Assembly: GCF_041107455.1 (NCBI RefSeq)
Contig: NZ_JBGBPY010000001.1
Location: 744,001 to 808,000 of the forward strand
Length of the DNA: 64,000 nucleotides
Reading direction: 5' to 3'
From: Rhodanobacter humi
GTDB taxonomy: Bacteria; Pseudomonadota; Gammaproteobacteria; Xanthomonadales; Rhodanobacteraceae
This document shows positions 15,310 to 24,592 of the stretch, one piece after another. Every line of letters begins with the position of its first letter. The stretch's first letter is position 1. The translations under genes and the position numbers were made by a program. Below the pieces are notes generated by a model. The model did no database searches and had not been told where the DNA came from. It worked only from the letters and a program-made list of their open reading frames with translations.

Positions 15310-16992
15310 ATGCCCATGTCGCCACGACGCCCCGCCAAGCGCCTGCTGACCGCCCTGATCCTCGCCGGCCTCGCCTTCGCCGCCGGGGCGCAGGATCGCC
15401 TGCCCGACCTCGGCAGCTCGGCGAACGCGCTGATCTCGCCGCAGGAGGCGCAAGACTACGGCGCCGCGATGCTGCGCCAGATGCGCGCGCTGGGCATGGT
15501 GGTGGACGACCCGCTGCTGGACGACTACATCAACGATCTCGGCTTCCGCCTGGTGGCCGCCTGCGCCAAGCCGCGCGACCACTTCGCGTTCTTCATCGTC
15601 AAGGACGACGAGATCAACGCGTTTGCCGCGCCCGGCGGTTACATCGCGGTGAACTCCGGCCTCATCACGATCACCCGCAACGAGAGCGAGCTGGCCGGCG
15701 TGATCGCCCACGAGATCGGCCACATCACCCAGAACCACCTGCAGCGCGCATTCGAGGCCTCGAAGAAGGACGCCCCGCTGATGGCGCTGGTGCTGCTGGG
15801 CGCGATCGCCGCCGGCACCGCCGGCCGCGGCGCCGGCGACGCGCCGACGGCAGTGTTTGCCGCGGGTCAAGGCCTGCTCGCGCAGAAGCAGATCAATTTC
15901 ACCCGCAAGGACGAGATCGAGGCCGACCGCGCCGGCATCCAGACGCTGGCCAACGCCGGCTTCGATCCGAACGCGATGGCCGCGTTCTTCGGCCACATGG
16001 AAGACGTGATGAGCGCCGGCGCCGGTGGCCAGGTGCCGTCCTTCCTGCAGGACCACCCGGTCACCAGCGACCGCATCGCCGACGCCAAGGCGCGGGCCGG
16101 CGCGCTGATCGCCGCGCAGAAGCTGCGCCCTTCCGGCGACACCCTGCTCAAGGGCCAGTGGGAGCAGATCACCGCGCCGATGCCGTTCGTGCGCGCACCG
16201 CTCCGGCTCGACCGTCATGCCGCCGATCCGAACGGCCTCGACACCTACGCCTTGATGCGCGAGCGGGTGCGCGTGCTGTCCGGCAACGCGCTACGGCTGG
16301 CCACCTGGTACAGCAGCAACCTCAAAGACCACCCGGAGTTCGACACGCCGGCGAACCGCTACGGCTATGCGCTGGCGCTCACCCACAGCGGCCGCGGCGC
16401 GCAAGCGATGACGCAGCTCGAACCGCTGCTCAAGACGCACCCGGGCAGCCTGATCCTCACCCTGGCGCAGGCCGACGCCGAACTGCAGGCCGGCAGGCGC
16501 GACGCCGCGCTGGCGCTGTACCACCAGCTCAACGAGCAATCGCCGCGCAACCGCGCGGTGGCGCTGGCCTATGCCACCGCGCTCACCGAACACGGCGACA
16601 AGACCCAGGCCGCCACCGCGGCGGACCTGCTGCGCCCGCTGCTGCAGGACAGCGATCAGCCCGAGATCTACAGCGCCTACGCCCGTGCCAGCGACAAGGC
16701 CGGCGACGGTGAACGCGCCGGCGAGGCCTTCGCCGACGCCAGCTACTACTCCGGCCGTCCATTCGACGCGATGGAACAGCTGCAACGCCTGCTCAAGCGC
16801 GACGACCTCAGCTACTACGCCCGCGCGCGCATCCAGGCGCGCATCGCCGAACTCACCCCGCTGGTGCTGGAACTGCGCAAGCGCAAGATCGCCACCCCGG
16901 ACAACCCCGCCACCCGTGACGGCTCGCAGCAGTTGCAGCATCAGCAGTGCGCCGGACGGCTGTGCTTCGGCCTGGATACAAGCTCTCACTAA
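15310..16992 (+). CDS. bepA: BepA-like periplasmic M48 metalloprotease/chaperone
   Basis: 560 residues. The signal peptide (about 12-30, ending GAQD) is followed by an M48 peptidase domain with the zinc motif HEIGH at 134-138 and the third ligand in EADRAG (about 204). A C-terminal TPR-rich region (about 330-520) completes it. This is the layout of BepA (YfgC), which assists or degrades outer-membrane proteins such as LptD at the BAM complex. The ATG at 15310 (or 15316) was chosen. The in-frame extension from 15226 is translated repeat sequence. It is flanked on both sides by GGA-loop hairpin arrays. Confidence 0.9.
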   Translation: MPMSPRRPAKRLLTALILAGLAFAAGAQDRLPDLGSSANALISPQEAQDYGAAMLRQMRALGMVVDDPLLDDYINDLGFRLVAACAKPRDHFAFFIVKDDEINAFAAPGGYIAVNSGLITITRNESELAGVIAHEIGHITQNHLQRAFEASKKDAPLMALVLLGAIAAGTAGRGAGDAPTAVFAAGQGLLAQKQINFTRKDEIEADRAGIQTLANAGFDPNAMAAFFGHMEDVMSAGAGGQVPSFLQDHPVTSDRIADAKARAGALIAAQKLRPSGDTLLKGQWEQITAPMPFVRAPLRLDRHAADPNGLDTYALMRERVRVLSGNALRLATWYSSNLKDHPEFDTPANRYGYALALTHSGRGAQAMTQLEPLLKTHPGSLILTLAQADAELQAGRRDAALALYHQLNEQSPRNRAVALAYATALTEHGDKTQAATAADLLRPLLQDSDQPEIYSAYARASDKAGDGERAGEAFADASYYSGRPFDAMEQLQRLLKRDDLSYYARARIQARIAELTPLVLELRKRKIATPDNPATRDGSQQLQHQQCAGRLCFGLDTSSH

Positions 16993-16996
16993 AAGT

Positions 16997-17100
16997 GCGG
17001 CAAGGATGGCCGCTTTTGTGAATAGTGCGGCCATGGATGGCCGCCCGTTTGATTTTGCACTCATGGACGAGTGCACGGGTAACCACTCACGGACGAGCGC
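16997..17100 (+). repeat. GGA-loop hairpin array, copy 3 (four units)
   Basis: Four consecutive hairpins with loop starts at 17002, 17033, 17063 and 17089. Unit 1 is GCGGC-AAGGAT-GGCCGC (one-base bulge). Unit 2 is GCGGCC-ATGGAT-GGCCGC (perfect). Unit 3 is GCACTC-ATGGAC-GAGTGC (perfect, 7 bp with flanks). Unit 4 is CCACTC-ACGGAC-GAGCGC (four of six pairs). All four loops with closing bases fit CANGGANG, the CsrA/RsmA recognition sequence. Stems differ but remain complementary. The array lies after the protease stop and before the phoB promoter region. Confidence 0.8.
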
Positions 17101-17151
17101 ACAAATAACTCGCACAAGTAACCCATGTCATCGCCGCGTAACATTTCTGCA

Positions 17152-17169
17152 CTGCAATATCACGGTCAC
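17152..17169 (+). promoter_or_regulatory. candidate Pho box before phoB
   Basis: CTGCAAT-ATCA-CGGTCAC has the 7-4-7 layout of the PhoB box (consensus CTGTCAT-N4-CTGTCAC), matching 5 of 7 and 6 of 7 bases. It lies 21 nt before the phoB GTG, as expected for autoregulation by phosphorylated PhoB. Confidence 0.6.
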
Positions 17170-17189
17170 AGGCCAACGGACGCTGACGC

Positions 17190-17879
17190 GTGCACAAACG
17201 CATCCTGATCGTCGAAGACGAAACCTCGATCCGCGACATGATCGCGTTCGCCCTGCGCAAGGCGGACATGGAGGCGATGCAGGCCGCCGACGCCCGCGCC
17301 GCCCAGCTGGCCATTTCCGAGCAGGTGCCCGACCTGATCCTGCTGGACTGGATGCTGCCGGGCATGAGCGGGCTGGAACTGGCGCGCCGCCTGCGCAAGG
17401 AGGAGCTGAGCCGGGAGATCCCGATCATCATGCTCACCGCGCGCGGCGAGGAGATGGACCGCGTCAACGGCCTCGAGGCCGGCGTCGACGACTACGTGGT
17501 CAAGCCGTTCTCCACCCGCGAGCTGATCGCGCGGATCAAGGCGGTGCTGCGGCGCAGCCACGGCGACGACGGCGACGGCGTGGTGGAGCTGGGCCGGTTG
17601 CGCATCGACGGCCCCGCGCATCGCGTCTACGCGGGTGACGAGCCGGTGACGATCGGCCCCACCGAATACCGCCTGCTGCACTTCTTCATGACCCATCCCG
17701 AACGCGTGTACTCGCGCGCCCAGTTGCTCGACCACGTGTGGGGCGGCAGCGTCTACGTGGAGGAGCGCACCGTGGACGTGCACATCCGCCGCCTGCGCAA
17801 GACGCTGGAACCGTGGAAGCTGGAAGACATGGTGCAGACCGTGCGCGGCAGCGGCTACCGTTTCTCGCTGAGTGCCTGA
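17190..17879 (+). CDS. phoB: Phosphate regulon response regulator PhoB
   Basis: 229 residues. The receiver domain (1-120) carries the acidic pair E9-D10, phosphorylation site D53 in LLDWMLPG, and K-P-F switch residues in VVKPFST. The OmpR/PhoB winged-helix domain (130-227) contains [18 protein letters not shown] and [12 protein letters not shown]. It activates Pho regulon genes under phosphate limitation when phosphorylated by PhoR. The start is a GTG at 17190. It is followed 115 nt later by phoR and then ppk1, a fixed order in this bacterial group. Confidence 0.96.
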   Translation: MHKRILIVEDETSIRDMIAFALRKADMEAMQAADARAAQLAISEQVPDLILLDWMLPGMSGLELARRLRKEELSREIPIIMLTARGEEMDRVNGLEAGVDDYVVKPFSTRELIARIKAVLRRSHGDDGDGVVELGRLRIDGPAHRVYAGDEPVTIGPTEYRLLHFFMTHPERVYSRAQLLDHVWGGSVYVEERTVDVHIRRLRKTLEPWKLEDMVQTVRGSGYRFSLSA

Positions 17880-17994
17880 GGGCCGGGATTCGGCAAGGGT
17901 CAGCCGCCTGGTCTCCCGGCCTGCCGGGGGAGAGGATCAGGCCGAGGGGGGAACGCCTGTAAGCTCTTCGCATCAGCCCCTGCCCAGCCATCCG

Positions 17995-19251
17995 ATGCCC
18001 ACCACTCCTCGCTGGAAACTGCCCGCCGCCTGTTTCGCCGCCCTGCTCGCCGGGGCGCTGCTCGGCTGGCTGGCCGGCGGCCACGTCGCGACCGGCGTGG
18101 CGCTCGTCGCCGTGGCGGAAATCGTCTTGCTGCTGACTCGCGACCGTCATCCGGCGCGCCCCATCATGGCGTCAACCGTTGCCGCGAAACACAACCGACT
18201 CATGACGCGCTCCCGCCGCCTCGCCTCCAGTCTGCGCGACCTGCGCCGCACCGCCAGCCAGCTACCCGACGGCGTGGTGTTGCTCGACGCGGACCAGCGC
18301 GTGCGCTGGTTCAACCATGCCGCGGAAAACCTGCTGGGCCTGCGTTCCCCGCACGACCGCGGCGCGCCGCTGGGCCAGCGCCTGCCGGCTTCCGAACTGG
18401 TCGACTGGCTGCACCAGGACGAGCGCGAACCGCTGCACGACACCGTGGCGCCGGGCCGCCCGGACAGCCAGATCAGCGTGAGCCTGCTGCCGTTCGGCCG
18501 CCGCCAGCAGGTGCTGCTGGCGCGCGACACCAGCCACGTCACCCGGCTGGAGCAGATGCGCCGCGACTTCGTGGCGAACGTCTCGCACGAGCTGCGCACG
18601 CCGCTCACCGTGATCCACGGCTACCTTGAGCTGATCGATCCCGAGGACGCGCCCGCGCTGGCGCCGGTGCTCGGCGAGATGCGCGCGCAGTCCAAGCGCA
18701 TGGGCCAGATCGTGGAGGACCTGCTCACCCTGTCGCGGCTGGAGACCCAGCACCGCGTCGAGGACGAGCGCGTGCCGATGGCGCCGCTGCTGGCCACGCT
18801 GCGCAAGGAGGCCGAGGCGCTCAGCCAGGGCCGCCATCGCGTCGCGGTGGAAGCGGATGCCGGGCTCGACCTGCTCGGCTCGCCCAAGGACCTGCACAGC
18901 GCGCTGTCCAATCTGGTCAGCAACGCGGTGCGCTACACCCCGGCCGGCGGCAGCATCACGATACGCTGGCGGCGCAGCGATGACGGCGCGACCTACTCGG
19001 TCAGCGACACCGGCTACGGCATCCCCGCCAGCCACCTCGCCCGGCTCACCGAACGCTTCTACCGCGTCTCCTCCAGCCGCTCGCGCGGCAGCGGCGGCAC
19101 CGGGCTGGGCCTGTCCATCGTCAAGCACGTGCTGAACCTGCACCAGGCGCGACTGAGCATAGCGAGCGAGCCGGGCCGCGGCTCCACCTTCGCCTGCCAT
19201 TTCGGCCCCGAGCGCCTGCTCGCACCCTCCAACGGCCACGACGAAAGCTGA
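17995..19251 (+). CDS. phoR: Phosphate regulon sensor histidine kinase PhoR
   Basis: 418 residues. Two closely spaced N-terminal membrane helices (about 9-45) with almost no periplasmic loop, a PAS domain (about 85-185), then HisKA with H198 in ANVSHELRTPLTV. The HATPase domain has N, G1 and G2 boxes (LVSNAVRY, DTGYGIP, GSGGTGLGLSIV). The lack of a sensory loop is typical of PhoR, which reads phosphate status from the Pst transporter through PhoU. The ATG at 17995 gives the proper membrane start. The 115-nt gap after phoB contains a CTCCCGGCCTGCCGGGGGAG hairpin. Confidence 0.95.
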   Translation: MPTTPRWKLPAACFAALLAGALLGWLAGGHVATGVALVAVAEIVLLLTRDRHPARPIMASTVAAKHNRLMTRSRRLASSLRDLRRTASQLPDGVVLLDADQRVRWFNHAAENLLGLRSPHDRGAPLGQRLPASELVDWLHQDEREPLHDTVAPGRPDSQISVSLLPFGRRQQVLLARDTSHVTRLEQMRRDFVANVSHELRTPLTVIHGYLELIDPEDAPALAPVLGEMRAQSKRMGQIVEDLLTLSRLETQHRVEDERVPMAPLLATLRKEAEALSQGRHRVAVEADAGLDLLGSPKDLHSALSNLVSNAVRYTPAGGSITIRWRRSDDGATYSVSDTGYGIPASHLARLTERFYRVSSSRSRGSGGTGLGLSIVKHVLNLHQARLSIASEPGRGSTFACHFGPERLLAPSNGHDES

Positions 19252-19305
19252 AGCAGCATGCGGTGCGTCGCGCACCGGCCGGCGCGCTTGCGCCAGAATG
19301 CACGC

Positions 19306-21399
19306 ATGTCACGCCCCGTCGCCCAAGCGCCCGCACACCCCGACCTCGCCGCACCCGAGCTCTTCCTCAGCCGCGAGCTGGCCGCGCTGGAGTTCAACTT
19401 CCGCGTGCTGGCGATGGCCCGCGACGACGCGGTGCCGCTGCTGGAACGGCTGCGCTTCCTCAGCATCGTGGCGAACAACCTCGACGAGTTCTTCGAGGTG
19501 CGCGTGGCGATGCTCAAGCACCACCACGCCTACGGCTCGGCCGCGCCGGGGCCGGACGGCCTGTCGCCGCCGGAGCTGCTGGCGCGCATCCGCGCCCGCG
19601 TGCTGGAGCTGGTCGCCGAGCAGTACCAGATCTGGCAGCAGGAGCTGCGTCCGCAGCTGGATGCGGAGCGTATCCACATCCTCACCCGCAAGCAGTGGAC
19701 TCCGCGCCAGCGGCGCTGGCTGCAAGGCTATTTCGAGCACGAAGTGCTGCCGGTGCTGTCGCCGCTGGGGCTGGACCCGGCGCATCCGTTCCCGCGCATC
19801 CTCAACAAGACGCTGAACATCGCGGTGGTGCTGAAGGGCCGCGACGCATTCGGCCACGAGGGCCACATGGCGCTGGTGCGTGCGCCGCGCTCGCTGCCCC
19901 GGATCATCCGCCTGCCCGCCGAGGTGTGCGGCGAAGGCGAGCACTTCGTGTTCCTCGCCGAGCTGCTGCAGGCCTTCGTCGACCTGATGTTCCCCGGCTT
20001 CAAGGTGGTCGGCTCCTACCAGTTCCGGGTCACCCGCAACAGCGAGCTGATGGTGGAGGAGGCCGAGGTGGACAACCTCGCCCGCGCGCTCAGCGAGGAG
20101 CTGGTCGGGCGCGGCTACGCGCGGCCGGTGCGGCTGGAAATCGCCACCGACTGCCCGCAGGCGATCACCGCGATGCTGACGCAGAACTTCCAGCTGGAAG
20201 AGGCCGACGTCTACCGCTGCGACGGCCCGGTCAACATCATCCGCGCCGGGCTGATCTGCGACTGGGTGGACCGCCCCGAGCTGAAGTACCCGCGCTTCAC
20301 GCCGCAACTGCCGGCGGGGCTGGAGACCGGCCGCGACAAGTTCGAGCTGATCGCCCAGCGCGACGTGCTGCTGCACCACCCCTACCAGAGCTTCGCCGCG
20401 GTGATCGACCTGCTGCGCCAGGCCAGCACCGATCCACAGGTGCTGGCGATCAAGCAGACGCTGTACCGTGCCGGCGAGGACACCCCGCTGGTGGATCTGC
20501 TGGTAGAGGCGGCGCGCCACGGCAAGGACGTCACCGTGGTGATCGAACTGCGCGCGCGCTTCGACGAAGAGGCCAACATCCGCCTCGCCACGCGCCTGCA
20601 GGAGGCCGGCGTGCAGGTGGTGTACGGCGTGGTGGGCTACAAGACCCACGCCAAGATGATGCTGATCGTGCGCCGCGAGGATGACACGCTGCGCCGCTAC
20701 GCCCACCTCTCCACCGGCAACTACCACCAGATCAACAGCCGCACCTACACCGACATCGGCCTGATGACCGCCGATCCCGAGATCGGCGAAGACCTGCACA
20801 AGGTGTTCCAGCAGCTCTCGGGCCTGGGTCCGCGCATCGCGCTGAAGCGCCTGCTGCATTCGCCGTTCACGCTCTACACCGGCGTGATGGAACGCATCGA
20901 GCGGGAGACGGAACTGGCCCGTGCCGGCCGCCCCGCGCGCATCGTGGCCAAGCTCAACGCGCTCAACGAGGCGCACGTGATCGAGGCGCTGTACCGCGCC
21001 TCGCAGGCCGGCGTGGAGATCGACCTGATCGTGCGCGGCGCCTGCACCCTGCGCCCCGGCCTGCCCGGCGTCTCGGAACGCATCCGCGTGCGCTCCATCG
21101 TCGGCCGCTTTCTCGAACACAGCCGCGTGTACTGGTTCGGCAACGATGGCGCGCCGGAGCTCTACTGCGCCAGCGCCGACTGGATGGAGCGCAACCTGAT
21201 GCGCCGCATCGAAATCGCCTTCCCCATCCGCGACCCCGAACTCGCCGCGCGCGTGTACGCGGAAACCCTCGCCAACGGCCTCGCCGACAACACCCAAGCC
21301 TGGCTCCTGGACAGCGACGGCCGCTACACCCGCGCCACCCCGGGCCGCCACGCACCCTACAGCGCGCAGCAGGCGCTGCTGGACAAACTGTGCCCGTGA
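19306..21399 (+). CDS. ppk1: Polyphosphate kinase 1
   Basis: 697 residues, normal length. It reversibly polymerises the gamma phosphate of ATP into polyphosphate. N-terminal FLSRELAALEFNFRVL and NNLDEFFEVRVAML, plus the catalytic GYKTHAKMML with H448 as the likely autophosphorylated histidine, identify the family. The later RRYAHLSTGNYH region is also conserved. The ATG at 19306 was chosen because the 16 upstream codons have no family similarity. It lies 54 nt after phoR. Its partner ppx is not directly downstream, being displaced by about 3.4 kb of accessory sequence. Confidence 0.96.
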   Translation: MSRPVAQAPAHPDLAAPELFLSRELAALEFNFRVLAMARDDAVPLLERLRFLSIVANNLDEFFEVRVAMLKHHHAYGSAAPGPDGLSPPELLARIRARVLELVAEQYQIWQQELRPQLDAERIHILTRKQWTPRQRRWLQGYFEHEVLPVLSPLGLDPAHPFPRILNKTLNIAVVLKGRDAFGHEGHMALVRAPRSLPRIIRLPAEVCGEGEHFVFLAELLQAFVDLMFPGFKVVGSYQFRVTRNSELMVEEAEVDNLARALSEELVGRGYARPVRLEIATDCPQAITAMLTQNFQLEEADVYRCDGPVNIIRAGLICDWVDRPELKYPRFTPQLPAGLETGRDKFELIAQRDVLLHHPYQSFAAVIDLLRQASTDPQVLAIKQTLYRAGEDTPLVDLLVEAARHGKDVTVVIELRARFDEEANIRLATRLQEAGVQVVYGVVGYKTHAKMMLIVRREDDTLRRYAHLSTGNYHQINSRTYTDIGLMTADPEIGEDLHKVFQQLSGLGPRIALKRLLHSPFTLYTGVMERIERETELARAGRPARIVAKLNALNEAHVIEALYRASQAGVEIDLIVRGACTLRPGLPGVSERIRVRSIVGRFLEHSRVYWFGNDGAPELYCASADWMERNLMRRIEIAFPIRDPELAARVYAETLANGLADNTQAWLLDSDGRYTRATPGRHAPYSAQQALLDKLCP

Positions 21400-21447
21400 A
21401 ACAGGGACGGAGTCCAGGCTCCATCACCTTGTTCTCGCCTCGTTTCA

Positions 21448-22371
21448 CTACAGCCAGTGCGACAAATCCCGTTCGAGCAACCGGGCCAGCCGCTCTACAT
21501 CCGGGCGGCAACGCTGGTACAGCTCCTCGTCGCGCGGCAACCGTTGCTTCCTGCCCCGCGCCAACACGCGGATGCCGTTCAATACCCGCCGCCTTGCCTG
21601 GTAAGGCGCAATGGCCTGAACCACACGCTTGACTGCGCTGTTGCGGTAAACACGATGCACCGCGCGCTCAAGCGGGGTTTGGGCGGGCGCTTCGTTGTAG
21701 GCACGGAACTCCGGCGCGAACGAATCGTCGACCTGCAGAAACGCGAGCAGCTGACGATAAGTCTCTTTCGGCGCAGCGACCATGTCCTCCAGAAGAACCA
21801 CCTTCATCGCATCGCGGCCAAAGGTATCGAAATAGCGCTCTACCTGCGGTGCGAAGCGCGCGACGGAAAAATAATCGAGACACTTCGGAATGGTCGTGTG
21901 CGGCGGGATCCGCAAACCGTTCCGGCGGTCTTCGCCGGCCGCGATCGCCTCGTAGAAATCGGTGATGTCCTCGCGCGCGGTGATATGACGAATGCAGTGG
22001 GCGTGTCGCGAATGCATCTGCTCGACCGGCGGACGCAGCATGATCAGTATCCGCGCGTCGGGGCAGAACTGCTTGATTCGCGACGCCGCCTGCTCGCTGA
22101 ACAGGTACAACACCGAAGCATCGCCACGCCACTTGGCATACTCGCTGCCGCGATACAGATCGAGGTATTCGCCTTCGTCCTTGATCGAATCCCGCTCGCC
22201 GATTTCGAGCTCCGGGCAGAAGTAATGAGGCTCTTTGGCCCGCCCGAGCTTCGCATCGTCGAACGGGAAAAATATCTGCGGATGCTGACGCAAGTAGTGA
22301 TACATCGACGTCGTGCCGCATTTCGGCGCCCCGACCATGAAGAGGTTTGGCGTCGGCCTGTCGTGGATCAT
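21448..22371 (-). CDS. Sulfotransferase family protein
   Basis: 307 residues. The N-terminal MVGAPKCGTTS (residues 12-22) is the 5'-phosphosulfate-binding loop of PAPS-dependent sulfotransferases. ILIMLRPPVEQMHSRH matches the 3'-phosphate-binding region. It would transfer sulfate from PAPS to a glycan, lipid or small molecule. The acceptor is unknown, and no PAPS synthesis gene is adjacent. The start at 22371 places the P-loop at the usual distance from the N-terminus. Base use is visibly less GC-biased than in ppk1 or ppx. Together with its position between those two genes this suggests acquisition by transfer. Confidence 0.86.
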   Translation of the reverse strand: MIHDRPTPNLFMVGAPKCGTTSMYHYLRQHPQIFFPFDDAKLGRAKEPHYFCPELEIGERDSIKDEGEYLDLYRGSEYAKWRGDASVLYLFSEQAASRIKQFCPDARILIMLRPPVEQMHSRHAHCIRHITAREDITDFYEAIAAGEDRRNGLRIPPHTTIPKCLDYFSVARFAPQVERYFDTFGRDAMKVVLLEDMVAAPKETYRQLLAFLQVDDSFAPEFRAYNEAPAQTPLERAVHRVYRNSAVKRVVQAIAPYQARRRVLNGIRVLARGRKQRLPRDEELYQRCRPDVERLARLLERDLSHWL

Positions 22372-22811
22372 GCTCGAACTCCGCGCAAAGGCGATGTCTG
22401 ATGACCATCCGCAAACGCGGCCATGGTACCGCTCCGCCGTGACTGCGGAAATCAGGACGCACGGCGCAGGTTCTTCCGGATCGGAGATCTCCATCGGCCG
22501 CTCGCCATCGTCGACTCCACTGCACAAAACCCTGTGCGATCAGCCTAGGCTCGCGCTTGCACATCAGCCCTTGCGCCAGGAATGCCGCATGCGGAGTGAC
22601 CCAGCGGACAGCGGCAACTCCCCGTGACCCTTGCCCTCGTCGCAGGCTCCAGTCCACCCGTCGCAGCAGGCGTGGGCGTCACGCTTGCGCCCATGCCTTG
22701 CGCAGTTTCTTGCGCGGCATTTTGTCAAGAATCGTTCATTGCCCACGCGTAGCGTGGACGCGCTCCGGCCCCTGTCCGGCGCTCATCCGGCCCTACCCAA
22801 GGACACTCCAT
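22372..22811. other. intergenic region before the beta-propeller gene
   Basis: 440 bp separating the divergently oriented sulfotransferase gene and the beta-propeller gene. No ORF with family features is seen. A degenerate Pho-box-like sequence, TTGTCAA-GAAT-CGTTCAT, lies at 22722-22739, 73 nt before the ATG at 22812. The 3' end has a good ribosome-binding site (AAGGA). Confidence 0.4.
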
Positions 22812-24489
22812 ATGACGAAGCTTCTGCTCGGCCACTCCTTCCGCCAGCGCATCGTGGCTGTCATGGTGATTGGCGCACTTGCTGTCAGCGGCATCGCCAG
22901 TGCCGACGATTATTCGCACGGACACGGCTTTCAGTTTCTGCCCGGTAATCTGGTGGTAAGTCGCAGCGTTTACGACAACAAGAGCAGCAACATTGCTGTC
23001 GGCACCATCCTTGCGCCGAACTGCGCAAACACCACTGGCGGCTGCGGTGCAGCAACCGGCGCTCCCTATGACGGCAGCTATCCCTAATGTCTGGAACAAC
23101 GATCTCTACGACGGCAGTTTCGGCATCACGGCGCGAATCTTCCTGGATCAGCTGACTCCCGACGGCTGGCTGATCAACTCGCTGGAGGTACCCAACAGTT
23201 CCCTGCCCACCGCGATGGCGGGCCAACTGGTCACCAGCTTCAGCTCCAAGTCGGAGCTGGCCTTGAATCTGTCGCTGGATCACAAGTACCTGACGTTCAT
23301 GGGCTATGTCGCCCCCGTCAATGCACTCGACGTGTCCAACTCGAACACTGCCGGCGCCGTCGACCCCACCAACCCGGATGGCCAGAATTTCCATCGTGCG
23401 GTGGCGACGGTGGATCGCCATGGTCGCTTCAGCTTCACGGAAACCAATGCCTACAGCGGCAACAACGGGCGCGCCGCCATCCTCAATGATCGCGGCGATG
23501 CCCATTATTTCTACACGGCTGGCAATGCGGGCAACGGCAGCAACCCGCAGCCAGAGGGCGTCGTGCTGGGCGCCGGCGCGCAGTTCATCACACCGGTGTC
23601 GCTGCCGGAGGTATTGCAGACGCCTGGCGTCAGCATGCCGGTAGCCAGCTTCTCGCTGACCGCATTGGGGCAGAAGGCCGACAAGATCGGCAAGGACGAC
23701 AATTTCCGCGGCATGACCGTGTTCAACAACGTGCTCTATTACACCAAGGGCAGCGGCGGGAACGGCATCAATACGGTCTACTTCGTGGATACGATGGGCA
23801 AGGCCTGCCCCAACGGCGTGGGCGTGCCGGTGCCCGGTGCCGCTCTGCCCTCCGCTCCGCTGCCCTACGACGCAAGCACGCTGGCCAAGACAGGTCTGCC
23901 GACCAACATGTGCGTGCTGGCCGGTTTCCCGTCGACGCCGAACAAGACGGCGACGACCGTCGCCTATCCGTTCGGCATCTGGTTCGCCGACGCCAACACT
24001 GTTTATGTGGCCGACGAAGGCGATGGCTACGCCGGCGGCAGGGACTTGCACACGCACGCCGCGGCGCAGACCACCGCCGGCCTGCAGAAATGGGTAATCG
24101 ATGCGGCGACGCAGAGCTGGAACCTCGCCTATACGTTGCAGGCCGGGCTGGGCCTGGGCAAGCCGTACACGGTGCGCGACTATCCGATCGGGACCAACTC
24201 GGCCACCAACCTGCCCTGGTCGCCCGCCACCGACGGCTTGCGCAACATCACCGGTCGCGTCGATCGTGACGGCAAAGTCACGCTCTGGGCCGTGACATCC
24301 ACGGTGAGCGGCAACGACGACACCGGTGCCGATCCGAACCGGCTGGTAGCGATCCGCGACGACTTGAAGAACACCACGGCAACCGCTGCCGCGAAGGAGT
24401 CATTCGTGACCTTGCGCGGTGCGAAGTTCGGTGAAGTGCTGCGCGGCGTGTCGTTCGCCCCCGGTGACGACGACGATCACCGCCGCTGA
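22812..24489 (+). pseudogene. secreted beta-propeller-like protein, frameshifted
   Basis: The first frame (22812-23087) encodes a signal peptide (cut near GIASADDYSHGHG) and about 91 residues, then stops at TAA. A second frame continues the same protein without a break in character from about 23080 to 24489. Removing T23085 from TATCCCTAATG joins DGSYP to NVWNN and restores one reading frame of 558 residues. The mature part has repeated strand-rich segments (FRGMTVFNNVLYYTKGSG, YPFGIWFADANTVYVADEGD) suggesting a secreted beta-propeller. Function is unknown to me. It is either a real pseudogene or a base-call error. It ends at a good terminator (24542-24592). Confidence 0.8.
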
Positions 24490-24541
24490 CACTTGAGCGT
24501 GGGTTGACGGCGCGGCCTGGCCACGCTGCAGGGTGAATCGA

Positions 24542-24592
24542 GGGGCCAGCAGACATTACCTACGGAGAGGGTATGTTGCTGGCCCCTTGTTT
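24542..24592 (+). terminator. rho-independent terminator
   Basis: GGGGCCAGCA (24542-24551) pairs with TGCTGGCCCC (24577-24586). The inner ACAT/ATGT extends it after a one-base bulge. It is followed by TTGTTTGT. It lies 53 nt after the beta-propeller stop. Confidence 0.8.

Noticed and set aside
16853-17086. Small minus-strand ORF with SGHP and AAIHGRT-like text between the protease gene and phoB
   Set aside because: It is translation of the GGA-loop hairpin repeat plus antisense of the protease end, with no independent support.
19309-21351. Open frame of 680 codons antisense to ppk1
   Set aside because: It is a reading-frame artefact of high GC content opposite a clearly conserved gene.
23079-23090. 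Programmed frameshift in the beta-propeller gene
   Set aside because: The site TATCCCTAATG has no slippery heptamer, no internal Shine-Dalgarno and no strong downstream stem. A simple one-base insertion explains it.
24542-24592. Possible riboswitch in the long stem after the beta-propeller gene
   Set aside because: It is a simple long hairpin with a T-rich tail 53 nt after a stop codon, best read as a terminator.
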